From positions 6,763,741 to 6,827,740 of the forward strand of contig OX375872.1 of the NCBI GenBank assembly GCA_947359465.1: a DNA stretch of 64,000 nucleotides, in the 5' to 3' direction. Shown one piece after another: positions 1 through 12,080 of the stretch. Made by a program: the position numbers and the translations under genes. The notes below the pieces were generated by a model. That model was given only the letters and a program-made list of their open reading frames with translations, searched no databases and was not told where the DNA came from. Each line of letters starts with the position of its first letter. The stretch's first letter is position 1. Source of the DNA: Metellina segmentata. Lineage: Eukaryota; Arthropoda; Arachnida; Araneae; Tetragnathidae.

Positions 1-176
1 AAACTAAACAGATTTTATAAAACCACATTTTTAGGCCCATAGTATTGGCCTGCTGTTATTACACCTGTTCTTCAGATAAGTTTAAAATATTTTCATGAGA
101 AAGAATCTTCAAAGGGTTTTTCTTGCATGTCATTATCTTATTTAAAAATGTATGGAATTTTTCAAAAGGTATATAT

Positions 177-182
177 TTTATT
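177..182 (-). terminator. candidate polyadenylation signal of FMC1
   Basis: The minus strand reads AATAAA here, about 220 nt downstream of the FMC1 stop codon. It is the nearest canonical hexamer I see in the 3' UTR. Transcript data would be needed to confirm use. Confidence 0.4.
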
Positions 183-404
183 AGTCAAAAATATTGAATT
201 CTGAACTGTGGGACTCATGAATTAGTTTCTGAAAAAAATAAGTTTGTTATGTCACTTCAAGCAATGGGGGTAAAATGCAGTTTTAGTTGAATTTGTTCTT
301 ATTATTTGAAAGTAGTTAAACATCATATTCTAAAATCTTTATATAAAATACAATTTCACAATTCAGATGAATTTTAAAGATATTTAATTTTAAAACTTTC
401 ATCC

Positions 405-3400
405 TCAGTCAACTTTTGGAGTTTCAGGCAAACTAAACCCAACTAAACGTGCAGTCTCTTCTACAGATCGCTCACCATGACTGTGATATTGTGTTAAAAG
501 TTCCTAAAAAACGAATAAAACAATTACAAACTGTTAAATTTAAATTGATTCTTAAAAATATAACTATCGAAGTTTCATAATTAAAATAAGCTCTAAGGGA
601 AGGAAAAGATATTCAGTTTATAAAATTTATAATTTTTGGAGAACTTAACTTCTTGGGCACTCAAACTTATTTTGTACAAGCGATTATTTAACTAAAAAAA
701 AAAGAATTAATATGCGTTTTTATGAATTTTAAAACGAATAAAGCCATACAATGTTAGACAAGTACAAGTTTGAATAAAACCATCACAAAAATGTATGAAG
801 TGATTCAAAATAACAAGGAAGATGCTTTGACACTTGCAGAAAATAATGAGCATATCTAAGACCTATGCATTAAAACGATGGGCATATCCTTCCTATTCAT
901 GAAACCTTGAGAAATGTGATTTGTTGAAGTGAAAAAATTTCATGGGGCATCAATTTAAATCAAATATTAACCTGAACAGCGCTATTATGGTTTTCAAAAA
1001 TACCATGTTGAAAAAGGACTTGGAACACTTATACCTGAAGTGGATAGAAAGGTGGAACCTGTAGGCTCAGGTCAAAGACTACTTCAAAAGTATGTATGTG
1101 CTTACTGTTCCCAGTTGTCCATGTCTTGTTACTTTTTGACCAAGTCCAGAAAAACGAAGTTTAACAGCACCTGATTGATTTTGACTAGACACCAGTCAAC
1201 AAATGGTTCTAGGCAAAATGACCATTTCAAATACTCTTGGAAAAATTGCACAAAATAAAGGCTTTCAAAAACTGACAGATACTGGCTATTATGCCATCTT
1301 GCAAATAACCTATTTTTTCGCATGTATTACCTTTTCTTAATTTAGGATAAAAAATTTTAATTTAATGTAATTGATTTATGATTACAAATTGAGAAATAGT
1401 GTATTAGTATGAGTGTATATATAAATGCATATAGAATAGAAATAAGAGAATAGATTACAACATAAGAAATAAGAGAAATGTATAAAATAAATCATGTGCT
1501 CTCAATTGATCCATGACAGTTTGTGGAGCAAATGTATGAAGGTAAAATTATTCAAAAGAATGCTAGAATATTGAGAAATGAATAATAAACAGGTGGTGTT
1601 TCTAGGTTTTATGGCATATTTGGTTTTAAGGCACAAGGGCCATATTTGGCCAAGCTGCACCAAACGTCAAGTAAATTGACATACACACAAGTAAAGTTAT
1701 ATTGACACAGATGAGATAAAAACACGCTCAGGGAGAAATCAAACATGTTCTGTCAACAACTCACAGAGGGCTATATTGGTTCATCCGGAAAGTTCTGTGG
1801 TTTTTTTTATGATACATTCCAACAAAGCAGTACAAAAATATAAGAAAATATTATTGAATCACATAAGCACTATTTTCCAGCAGCACTATTTCCACTATTC
1901 TGGCAGCTGGAAAATTCTTTTAAAAAAATCATTAGGTTTATTTGAAAAGAAGTTATTTAGGTGCTGTTTGACAGTCTCCAAAGAATTGAACTCCTGGTCA
2001 TTCAGAGAATTTTGAAAAGACCTGAAAAGGAGTAAATCTGAGGGCCAAGGTCTAGTGAATAAGTGGGGTGACACAAAAAATCCCAACCATACTCAATAAG
2101 TCTTTGTCTGACATTCAGCGAAATGTGGGGCTGAGCACTGTCGTGCTGGAAAACAACACCTCAACGATTGGTCAGTTCTGTCCTCTGCTTTTAATACTGC
2201 CATTTAAGAGCTGTTTTGTTCTGAATTTATTGTGATTTTGTGGCAACAATTCATTTTGAACAATTCTTTTGTAGTCCCACCATACACAACTCGTTACTTT
2301 TTTGGGATGCAACCCCCTCTCGATGTTAATTGGGGAGGTTCATTTGGCCTACCCCATGATCTTTTTCTTGTAACATTATTGTATAGTATGCACTTCTCAT
2401 CTCCAGTAATGAACCATTAGGAAAAGGAGCTTCTTCATTTCGTTTCAGCAAACAATCGCATGCCGAAATTTGATCAAGCATATTCTGTGTTAAAGTATGG
2501 GGTACATACCCAATCTTCTTCAGATGATCATGAACTGTGCTTTTTGGAATATTTAGTCTGATAGTTCCTGAACTGTGGAACGTGGATTTTCAGCAATAGC
2601 ATCTTTAAATAGGTAATCATTTACAGAGGATGGTTGTCCAGAGCGGGCATCATCTTCTTAGCTGAAATTTCCATGGTTAAATTTATCAAACCACCTTCAA
2701 ACTGTGTTATCAGAAACAGCACTTTATCCATATACAGCACACATTTTACGAGCAGTCCGACCAGCATTTGTTTTCTTTTTTATAATAAAAGAGCATAATA
2801 TGACGGAAATGACTTTTTGGTTCTCCATTCTACGCACTGCAGTGAAACGCATATTATGACACAACGCAAGCTACAATTATGCAGTGAAAGCAGAAAAGAC
2901 AGAATTTACACATCTGCTCCAATCAAGGTCACTCTTTATCAGTGGTTGCAAAATAATAACAAAGCGCTTCGATTTGAAAAACAGCAGAACTTTCCGGAAG
3001 ACCCAATACAAAGCACAGTAGACAAACCCAGAGACCTTCCATCTTTGTGGGAAAACCAAAGTGTAAGTAGACAGAAAAACTATAAGCTAAAAATTAGTAT
3101 TTGTAAGTAATTTTTAGATAAAACTTTAGACAAATAACTTTACTTCGACAAGCTTTTAAATTTAAATTTGAGAACTAAACTTTTGCAGCAGTTTTCTTTA
3201 GTTTCAAAATGCAATCATATCTTTTATATTCATACAAAGCGTTTGGGCAAAATCAAAGTAGTAGTTTTAAGACAAATATACAATTCATTTCCTCAATTAG
3301 TGAGTCAATAGCAATTTTTGCTGGGTACAAACTTTTCACAATATACTGAGAATTAATTCATAAAACAATAAAAGAATATTTGATGCTGAAGTACCTGATT

Positions 3401-6400
3401 TTGGCGTAGTGACTGAAGATAACATAAGTATGTTTTAGCCACTGTATTCAATTCCATAGAATTTTTACAAGTACGTTTTTCTGTTACTTGATGGCAACGA
3501 TATTCATTAATCAGGTAAAGAAATGCAGATGTCTGAGAAAGTGGTTTCAGCTAAATAAATATAATAGAATATTAAAAAAACCAAGCTGGCAAAAGATAAT
3601 AAGTCTACTTTACAAATCACAAAAGGGGGATAAATATCAGGTTAACCTTCTAAATTGACCAAGATTTTCAAAGTAGTGTAGCATTACTGTGTTACCCCAC
3701 AACACAACACATGATAAAATAAATTTCATAGGTTGAAAGAGATTCCTAAAAATCTATTGGTAATTAAGATCAAGATAATATAGGCTATACAGGAAAGACT
3801 ACAGGTTGAGGAGTAATAATGTGTGTGAACCCCTCAGAGGGTTAAAACAAGCAAAGGCATACTAAACAAAAAAAGTAATCATTTCTACTGACTAGTGACT
3901 TAGGGTTTGAAATCAGAAATTATTAGTTTATTTTGCACTATAAATTTCATTTTGATAATCACGTTTTCAGATGTGGTAGTTATTTTTGTTACCTAACTTG
4001 AATTTCTCAGCTTGTATGACACTATAAAATACACTTTTAAATCTCAAAAGAAATCTCTTTCAAAAGTGGTGAATGCAAAATAATTCTCTAACTGGATACA
4101 GCAATGTTACACAGATAACAGAGAAAGAGCTACTTTTAAACACTTAGGTCTTCTGTCAATTTTGAGTTTGTCATTTGAAAGCATAGTTAAAAAAATTTGA
4201 CTTATCAAAACCAAAGACAGAAAATGCAAAACTCACCCAGACAAATGCCCTAAAGAGAAAAGACCTCACAGTGCAAAAGTCTTCACATTGTATGTTTGTT
4301 ACATCGATAGAACAAAATTTGAAATTACACCCCTGTAAAATATTTTGGCAATTGATAAAAAATGTTTGGGGACATCGGCTTCTGACATTCTGATCCTGAC
4401 TGAGCACTTGATTCATTTGATCCTGCATTGAGGTCACTTCAAGTTTGACTTACTGCTTTCAAATATGCCAACTTTTGTACATTCTTTCTAATTAAAATTT
4501 TGACAAGAAATATTTGGATTTTAATTACAGGGTCTTTCATTAATAAAACCAGCTGCTGAACCCTTTGCATTTGGAACATTAAAAATTAACTGCTGTAATG
4601 CAGCCAATATGATGACATTCGAGTGTGAAGGGAAATGAAATGAAATTCCTCGACATCATATCAATGGAAAATCTTCCAAAAATCAGAAATTTGGTATCTG
4701 AGCAAAAATGTCTAAGGTCAAAAGCATCATACAGTTAATTTTTTGGCATTCCTTTAAAGCTATTTAGTCAAAAGTTTGGTTGTTTTCGAAGAGGGTTGAG
4801 TGCTTTGCACATTCTCAGAAAAACACTGGGGCATAGGAGACAGAAAATAAGTCAGTTTTACATTTTATACAAACTGTTTGAGAGGTTAAATATTCATTAT
4901 AATTGCAATCGGATAACCTTAAATGAAAGCTATATTCACACACATGGAACTTTGTATTGTAATGAAAGCACCCATGAATCAACATATACTCTTAACTATT
5001 TTTAGTTAATACCTTCAGCTGATGGACATATTCGAGGAAGGGGCTGGAGCCCTCATTCAAATGTCTTGGGTGTTATAAAAACAATCAAACTTACAAACTG
5101 AACTTAGTCCTGTCAGCGCAAAATGGAGAAGTATACAAATCATGCAGATAAAATTGATATAGACATGTCGAAAAACCTATTAACCGCAATGTTATCTAAA
5201 AATATTACAGCAAATTGATGGGAATAAGTTAGGTAGTTGAATCAACATCAACACTGGAGCAACACAACAGGTTATTGGTGGCAGTCTGAAATCAATCCCA
5301 AAGTGAAAGGTCCGAGTAGAACATCTCGTAACTTCAAACCATGGTCAATACCTGAGATGGCACCCCACTCTCCAAACTTCCATACCACTCCAAAGTGAGT
5401 ACATTTGAGGTTATCACATATTTAATATTCACCAGCTCCCACATTCAAGATGGTCTTACGTTGGATCGAATTTCGAACTCGCCACCATTCAATTGCTAAT
5501 CCGCTTTCTACATCAGCCTCTGATTAGAATAATAAACCAGGAAAGGATCAGGTCATTCTGAAAATTATTTTCTGCCTGTTTTAAACACTCTGAGTTTAGT
5601 TATTTACTCGTAAGTAGCTTTGTTTGCCAACATACCATTGCTTTTATAAAAATTCTACATTATGAAAACATTACAAATCAGCTACATAACAAACCAAGCT
5701 TGTTTCATCAGACATACTGTCATTAAGTTGGGAGTGGGCACTATACTATAAAAATAACATGAATATAAGAGCGTTTTATGACAGCAATTTCAATTTGATT
5801 CAGCCAAAATTTACTGTGAGCAGCTATATCCCTTTTTAAGTATCAATATTTGTGGCAGCTACGAAGAGGAATTAACATCAATGGCACATCTGATGTCATA
5901 GCCCGGGTTATTTACAAAAGCACACTACAAACCTGCTGTCAAAAAACTATTGTTCACTTAAAACTAGTTCAACGTTAGCTAAGCAATTTGGTCGGCGAAC
6001 TGCAATGAAAAAAAATGTTTTTAATTACGTTAAGGAATGGGTTGCATTGATCATTTCCCTTCGTGCAGCCCAACATAAACTAGCCTTTGAAATATAGTTG
6101 TCAAGAGGTAGAACATTAAAATTTAAGTAGGACAAAGTAGCACAAACTGTCAAGTGGCTAAAATTTATAGTCTCTCCAGTGGAACACAGAGGGCAGTCAA
6201 AAATTTGTTTTGCCTCTTCTGCATGTGCCGAATCACTATTGTGGAAAGGGGAGAGGAAAAACAGCGTGTCTGAAAGAAGTAGTTAAGTCAGAGAAATAAG
6301 ATGTCGCTAGTCCAATGGCCTCAATTTCAGCCTCAAAGTTCATAGCATTCAAGCCCACTGGACATGAACCCCAAAAAGCCTCAAACAATAATAACCAGCT

Positions 6401-7172
6401 CCTGCTGTAGTCCTCCTGGACAGATCCATTGGTATATATATGAAGCCAGGTATCCTTTAGATATCTAGTTTGAATGGTTTCCAGGGCATGAGCACGAAGA
6501 ACAGCATCACTCTGTTTCTCTTGAAAATTAATTGAAAGGCTTGAAGGTGGAAAACTGAGGGTGGGAGGGAAACTCCCTTTAAGTAAACTCCCTTATTAAC
6601 GAAACTACCCTATCCACTTTGTCGCTGCTGTGCCCAGAAGCTCTCCTCAATAGTCCAGGACAGGTCTTACATACGATTTGTATGAGTTAGCGAGAAAACA
6701 TAACACCTGACAGTCTTTAAAGGAGACTATGCCTGCTCAAAAGATTGTCCAGTGTTACGTGGGGTTCATCTCCGTATGCGTTCCAGGGAAACAGAATGAA
6801 AATTTCATCCCGCTTTGCCAACCAAATCGTGTTTGTGGTTTGTATACCTCACGTGTCGTAGATTTTTGTTCTAGGTTCGCAAGCAGGTATAAAACATTTA
6901 AAAGTAAGCATTACAAAATGACTTTCGCCTAAAGAGATTTCTTTACAATGTCATAATAAAATTAATGTGAAAGTATTGTTCATCAAAATATTTGTAACAC
7001 ATAATATAATGAAAATAAACAAACAGTAACATTTTTATACTCCAATTCATTACGCGTTGAATGTATTTAATAACGATTTCTGATGCTAAATTCTTACTTT
7101 CGGATTCGCACGTCGTAATTCGTGGGTTATACCACGCAAAGTGGACAAAGTAGCAGATCTTGAACTTATCAT
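405..7172 (-). CDS. FMC1: FMC1 homologue, three-exon host gene
   Basis: Three exons read on the minus strand: 7172-7098 (25 codons), 3550-3395 (52 codons) and 503-405 (32 codons plus TGA). All junctions are phase 0 and follow GT..AG (donors GTAAGA and GTACTT; acceptors after TTTATTTAG and CGTTTTTTAG). The product is 109 residues, close to the roughly 113 of human FMC1. The C-terminus carries GERSVEETARLVGFSLP, matching the FMC1 signature GERSVEES..LVG; the middle has TYLCYLQSLR, like TYLCLLRSIR in the human protein. The N-terminus has the LYR-like stretch TLRGITHELRR. The ATG at 7172 is the first after an in-frame TAA. FMC1 is a small mitochondrial protein needed for F1-ATP synthase assembly. 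Introns are 3547 bp (3551-7097) and 2891 bp (504-3394) and are loaded with transposons. No frame break is seen, so it is probably active. The identity rests on recalled family sequence. Confidence 0.85.
504..1775. other. intron 2 of FMC1, no feature recognised
   Basis: AT-rich intronic DNA between the last FMC1 exon and the mariner element. Short open frames such as 1129-1323 lack recognisable domains. I see no convincing exon or mobile element. Confidence 0.5.
1776..3006 (-). mobile_element. mariner-type DNA transposon, decayed, 1231 bp
   Basis: The ends are matching terminal inverted repeats: the left starts TTGGTTCATCCGGAAAGTTC and the right, reverse-complemented, starts TTGGGTCTTCCGGAAAGTTC. 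TA dinucleotides flank both ends (1774-1775 and 3007-3008), the target duplication of Tc1/mariner elements. The minus strand holds a broken mariner transposase. Near 2700-2400 it reads the helix-turn-helix region with motifs like DDARSGQPSSVNDYLFKDAI, ENPRSTVQELSD and the linker VPHTLTQNMLDQ. At 2086-1895 it reads the C-terminal LLLFRSFQNSLNDQEFNSLE, typical of mariner. Several stops and frameshifts make it inactive. It lies in FMC1 intron 2 on the same strand as the gene. Confidence 0.9.
1895..2710 (-). pseudogene. mariner transposase remnant
   Basis: Reading from high to low coordinates, the N-terminal DNA-binding half (about 2710-2400), a decayed catalytic core and the C-terminal FRSFQNSLN block can be followed only by switching frames. 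A stop lies next to the DDARSG motif and others follow in the core. The intact family protein is about 340 residues; the longest surviving piece here is about 60. It cannot encode a working enzyme. Confidence 0.8.
3551..5220. other. intron 1 of FMC1, left part, nothing recognised
   Basis: AT-rich intronic DNA. The short minus-strand frame at 4171-4437 has no domain I recognise and no splice context that would make it an exon. Confidence 0.4.
5250..5440 (-). repeat. SINE-like repeat, copy A
   Basis: On the minus strand this stretch aligns by eye with the SINE at 24529-24675, sharing the B-box-like GGTTTGAAGTTACGAGATGT region and the tail after CCTGTTGTGTTGCTCCAGT. Homology with copy B at 7350-7545 runs further, through TGGAAGTTTGGAGAGTGGGG. 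It lies in FMC1 intron 1. Exact ends and target duplications are not visible. Confidence 0.6.
6035..6535 (-). pseudogene. non-LTR retrotransposon C-terminal fragment (RNase H and zinc knuckle)
   Basis: On the minus strand, switching frames, one reads ETIQTRYLKDTWLHIYTNGS, the start of an RNase H domain in which the first catalytic Asp (usual YTDGS) is Asn. It is followed by ...GLNAMNFEAEIEAIGLATS with the catalytic Glu. The tail reads CPLCSTGETINFSHLTVC, a Cys2-His-Cys knuckle, then WAARREM. This layout is common at the end of arthropod non-LTR reverse transcriptases or related RNase H genes. It is broken by frameshifts and 5' truncated, and sits in FMC1 intron 1. Family assignment is by motif memory only. 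Confidence 0.5.
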
Positions 7173-7349
7173 CCTAGTATTTTAGTGTAATAAAACTTTA
7201 CCAATGATAAATTTTGAGAATTGTTCTGTTCTGTTTTAGCTCCGTTTGATTTTCAGTTTACAAAGTAAATAAACATAGTTTTACCGTTGCCATATATATT
7301 AATAATATTTAGAGTGGTAATAATAAATTGGTAATTTTTAATTAACTTC

Positions 7350-7545
7350 AAACTAGAACAACACAACGGACTATAGACGATGGTCCGGCATCAATCCTCT
7401 AAGGAGAAGATCCGAGTACAACACCACGTAATTATGAACCGCGGTCCGATGACGAGGCAGCACTTGAGCTGGCACCCCAATATCCAAACTTCCACACTAT
7501 GCAAACGTGAGTACTTTCGGTCACAACAGATTTAAGGTGCACCAG
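7350..7545 (-). repeat. SINE-like repeat, copy B
   Basis: The reverse complement contains GACCGCGGTTCATAATTACG, then GATTGATGCCGGACCATCGT and CCGTTGTGTTGTTCTAGTT. These match the SINE at 24529-24675. As in copy A, homology extends into GGTGCCAGCTCAAGTG, which looks like an A-box, so copies A and B may be a longer form. It sits about 180 bp upstream of the FMC1 start. Confidence 0.6.
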
Positions 7546-7623
7546 CCGCTTCTAAACCATACGCTTACAAACATCCGTGCACTGACACGGATTTGAGCCA
7601 TGAAACTTCCGATCTAGAGGCTA

Positions 7624-7735
7624 ATGGTACGTCCATAGTGCACCGCTTCCAGCTTCCTACTTTACCGCTTAAGCCGCGGCAGTTGCAATCAGCGTAGTAA
7701 AACCGCATGATTCTAGCAGAGGGTGGTTATAGTGC
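7624..7735 (-). repeat. GC-rich dispersed repeat, copy 1
   Basis: GGTACGTCCATAGTGCACCG followed by CTTCCAGCTTCC matches, in reverse complement, the block at 24155-24263. Both copies also share the GCACTATAACC end. It looks like a short non-autonomous DNA element, but no clean target duplication is visible. Confidence 0.5.
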
Positions 7736-7783
7736 AACGCGCTGTCAGTATGCAACATGGAGCTATCACGTAAGGATCTATTG

Positions 7784-8007
7784 CAGGGATGGCGAAACTA
7801 TGACCCGCGGGTCACACTGGCCCACGCAGGCTTTTTAAATGACACACGCGTTGATTTTTATAAACTTATCATTTCATCACATACATAAATTTTTGATATT
7901 TTTCGAACCCTTCTTTTAAAAAACATGAAGAAAATATCTATCAGTGTTAATAAAATACTTAAAATTGAAAAAAATTTGCACAAAGGATTTTTGTAAAATG
8001 TTTTAGA
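7784..8007 (+). repeat. left end of an old hAT element
   Basis: CAGGGATGGCGAAACTATGA followed by CCCGCGGGTCACACTGGCCC resembles the left terminal region of many animal hAT elements (CAGNG start, CCCGCGGGCC block). The matching right end is not seen. The hAT transposase fragment at 23060-23935 lies on the other side of the gypsy element and could belong to it. Confidence 0.45.
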
Positions 8008-8993
8008 CAGTGTGTAAAAAATCATGATTAAAAAAATCAATTGGATTTTTTTATTTGAATCGGATTTTTTTATTTAAATTTCTGTAGTTTCTCAACTGTT
8101 TTTACAAAAAAAATATATAATTTTTTTAAATAAAAAATTGAGTTTGTGACATGGTGAATGAATATTTACTTAACATTTGTTTAACTTTAAAACACAAGTT
8201 GACATCCTACATAGTTTTTTTTGAGTAAATTACATCATCCTGTTAACACATTTATCAGTAAGAGTAAGTGACAGACCTGAACTATAGTGTGAGAAGTAGA
8301 ATAGAGGACAGAGAAATAATCAGACTATAGTTAATCCTAATAATAAAACTGCCAAGCAGCAATAATAAACGAATGAATTTGCACTTACTTTTAATTCATA
8401 TTGGATCTTTCTTTCTTCCTGCTGACATTTTAATGGCTGTATGAATATGTATATTTCTACTCTTTAATCTCTATTGCACACCACAAGAATAAGCTGTGCC
8501 TTAAAAAACTTTACTTCGAACTGTGTGGGTTTTTTTTAGCTAATGAAATCAGTTACCCCTTTAGTTTATAATTTTGAATCAAACTATTACATACTTCCTT
8601 TAAGTGTTTATATTATGAGTGTTGTTAATCAGGAATGTTTATACATTACTCTTCCTGGCATTTAGATTTATGATGTCATGTGTGTTTACATTACTGTTTC
8701 CAGTATATAGTATATTCTAAGTTACAACTGGATGTTGCAATCTTTTATAATATGCAGTAATTGACCCAACTCCCTCTTTGCTGGGTGTTGCCATTAGTGC
8801 TGAAATCACCATGAGTGAAGAAAGATTAAAACATTTGACCGCTTCTGTGATTATTCTGTGGTGCATTTACTTAGTTATAAAAATGTGTGTTTAGTTGTGA
8901 TTTAAATCAGTGATTTTTAAAAAAAAATCATTTGATTAAAATCATGATTTTAATCGTTGATTTAAATCAAGTGATATAAATCTTGATACCCTG
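8008..8993. mobile_element. non-autonomous hAT element, 986 bp, family N1 copy 1
   Basis: It starts CAGTGTGTAAAAAATCATGA and ends ..AAATCTTGATACCCTG, imperfect inverted repeats with the hAT-type CAG/CTG ends. A perfect 8-bp target duplication GTTTTAGA lies at 8000-8007 and 8994-9001. The interior has no transposase. The subterminal zones are runs of ATTTAAATC and ATCATGATTT palindromes. The same family is present at 15247-16499. Confidence 0.85.
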
Positions 8994-9023
8994 GTTTTAG
9001 ATTTATTGATTATACATAATGCT

Positions 9024-9279
9024 TGTGATATCTGGCCGCTGTTGGCGATCATTTTAGGAGAGTTCTTGGCGACTAACCTCTCTGCGTGGAAGGGTTGCCA
9101 TAGAGAAATTGGCAGTCGGATACTTGCCTCGCTTGAAAGAGGTTGTGTTTTTGTTTTTCAGGTGCGATGTACTGCACCGGATGAAATGATGTTCGTTTGT
9201 ATCTGTCTTATAATCGTTTAATTAAATTGTTATTTGTTTACAATCTTGTGCTTGGTTATTGGAAAGGAGGAACATCACA
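9024..9279 (+). repeat. 5' LTR of Gmr1-like element
   Basis: 256 bp with TG...CA ends, preceded by the duplication ATGCT. It matches the 3' LTR except for about 5 substitutions. The short frame it contains, also present in the 3' LTR, is not a gene. Confidence 0.9.
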
Positions 9280-9445
9280 ACACGCTCTATTTCGTAGAAC
9301 CAGAGGAACCAGGAGATTGGACTAAATCGAAAGAACTCAAAACGAAATCTGAACTAAAGATGTTTAAATCCGTGAAGAAAGAGGATATTGTTACGGTTTT
9401 GATGGAAATCGGTGAACCAGTTGTCGGCAACTTCCCAGGTAGCAC

Positions 9446-9933
9446 AACAACATTGGCCAACATTCTACCAATGTTTTGAATGTCTGTGAATGTCGAATGT
9501 CGGAATTACGATATCTGTCGACATTGGCAGATATCGTTTAGTTTTATAAAACGAGGAAGACTGTAAATAACGCTTTTAATAACATCATAATCATGTAGTA
9601 ATAGTGTAAATAGTGACACCATGTTGTCTTACCCATATTTTTTATAATTTAAACATTACGCAATTTTTCCCGATATTGTACCGATATTTGGCGACATTGT
9701 GAAAACAATATCCAAAAAATGATGTTAAGATGATGTTGGCCGATATTTAATTTTGAGCTGAAGCTATGCTTGGTCACGTGTTCGTTGTTTGGGTTGCCGA
9801 CCGCCATCATATTTTCAAAAATTGACAAGCGAACACGCATGTTACTCTGCATAAAAGTTTTTCTAATTCTATTTTCATTCGGAAAAAAATAATGGCACGT
9901 AAAAAAAACCGGTTGAGATACAGCCGCCGAGAC
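9446..9933. other. left subterminal zone of the 8.1-kb element
   Basis: The zone holds scattered copies of ACATTGGCC, GACATTGGCAGATATCG and GATATTTGG, the motif repeated in the right subterminal zone. It is followed from about 9769 by a GC-richer stretch with CACGTG that could be a promoter. No complete gene is seen. Confidence 0.45.
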
Positions 9934-12080
9934 TAGAGTGCCTGAATGGGGAGAGTGGCGTCAATTGGGTGACAAAATCTGATTGGTGGAAACCTAGATT
10001 TTACCGCCTCGGGCGTTTGGTAAAAAGTTCCCATAGGCGTAACACGTGAGTCGAGAGAAGTGCTTTGAAAACAGCAGGATTTAGACAATTAAAGGAATGT
10101 ATCACTTTGAAACCTTGATTTTATCTTTCTTTTTATTTCATACTATTACAAACTGCAAGATTTTGAAAGTTGTAAATAGAGTGCGAGTAACGGCTGTGTA
10201 ATTACGTTTGGCGTTGTATATTAATCGCCAATGTTTACTTTCGTCGGTAACGCATAGTTTGGGGAATGAAGGAAACATTTAAAAATGTTATTCTGGATGT
10301 ACAATATATATCTTTTGCAATACTTTCTGTCTTAGATTGTTATTTGCTTATAATCTGCAAATTTTTTTTAATCTAATACAGTCTGAATTAAGATTTTACT
10401 TTTGACTAAGCAAAAAATAATAGAAATAAATAAGTTCAATTTGTGTTGTATTGCAAAAGCATTTCCTCCAAAATTAAATAAATGCATCAGTGCAAAACAA
10501 ATGCAAATGCTTTACTAGATAGGGAAACTGTTAAATTTAAACAGCTTCAAAAAATTTAAAAAATCTAGGTAACTTTCCACGCCGAACAATTCAAACGAAT
10601 AGTTGGCCGATGATTTATAAGAAATGCATTTCTTTAAAAAAATACTTTGAAAGATCTATATATGTATTTTGTTATGTCGTTTCGATTTTTTTTTTAATTT
10701 ATGTTTTTTTTAAAGTTTACTTATATCTATTACATTTTCTTTGCAATTCAACTTAAATTTGTATATTTCTTTTAGAGTTATGATCTCAATCAAACTTTGA
10801 TTTTTTAACCTTCTTAATTTCAATTTTTTAAATACGAAATGAAAGCTTAGAAATGTTATACTAAAAAATCAGTAGAATATATAATTAACTATTAATATTT
10901 GATCTAAAATTATTGATTGTAAAATATTTATTATATTTGAACTAGATGCCTGTCTGTTTAACATTCAACTGCAATAATAGATCAGAGCGAGGTTTTGCCT
11001 TAAAAGTGTGTTCAATCCCGTAACTGCATTTTCAAGTTTGTATAATCCTGCTATATGTATTTTTGAAAGTAGCAATCCTGCTCTTGGATAAGTTTCAAGT
11101 GTAAATTCGTATGTCTTGTGATTAAGTTTGCTGATTTTTTCTTTCATTATTTTAAATAAAATACTGAATCATTAAATTCGATGCCTTGTGATTCTATATG
11201 TCCACTGTTTAAATGAATGAAAATATAATTATTTTAAAAATGTTGCTCGTGATTCTAAATATAAATAATCTAAATTTTGTTTCAAGAAAAATTATTTGCT
11301 TCTTAACTGAAATCTTTCGTAAAATTCCAGATTTAACCCTTTATCTAATTTAATTAGCTACAGTAAATTTGCTGAACTGTTAAAACATATTTAAGTATTT
11401 TAAATTGCTATGTTTACTAGGCAAAAAAGGAGTGTTGAGTTTCTAAAAGTATTTATTAGAAGCAGATTAAAGGAAATAAAAATCGCTCCATGTGATAACA
11501 TCATTCCGTCAAACTTCTTAAAATGATTTTAATTTTTAAATACTTTGAAAACTTCTTATTTTTACATCTTACTCCTTAAAAACTTAATCTTTGTTTCACC
11601 TTTTCACTTTCGAACATTCTACAGCAAGATCGCACTAAAACTTGAAAAGCACCATTCAAACTCAATGAATACAGAAATTCTTGCAGATTGCATACCTTAA
11701 AAATATGTAATTTAGGTTTGAATAAATACAACTTTAAATTATTAATGTGTGAAACAGTTACTGTTGAGTTCTTAAATTATCAAAAAGTGATATAAACTTT
11801 TTCATTTCGTACACTTGAAAATGTGAGTAAACCTCTTTGGGCTCCTTAAAAATGTCAAACAACCCTCCTTAATTTCAAAATTCTGTATCAACCATACAAT
11901 ACCAATTACAAATGGTACTGATTAAATACACGTAAAGGAGGCCTACGGGGTGATAAAGATGCCAAGCAGGGCGAAATCTTACCAACAATTTTCTTTCCCT
12001 GGCAACCCGATTGAGTCTTAGCGCTTGCGCAGTCGAGTTTTCTTCTGAATTGTCGCCACTCTCCCAATTCAGGCACTCTA
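9934..12080. mobile_element. non-autonomous hAT-like element, 2147 bp
   Basis: The ends are inverted repeats: left TAGAGTGCCTGAATGGGGAG and right, reverse-complemented, TAGAGTGCCTGAATTGGGAG, continuing AGTGGCG. A perfect 8-bp duplication GCCGAGAC lies at 9926-9933 and 12081-12088. TAGAG ends with an 8-bp duplication fit hAT. The interior is AT-rich with no long frame or transposase motif, so it must have relied on a partner. It lies inside the 8.1-kb element. Confidence 0.82.

Noticed and set aside
9006..9221. A 71-codon frame also found near 22631-22921
   Set aside because: Both lie in the two LTRs of the Gmr1-like element. The similarity is LTR identity, not a conserved small protein.
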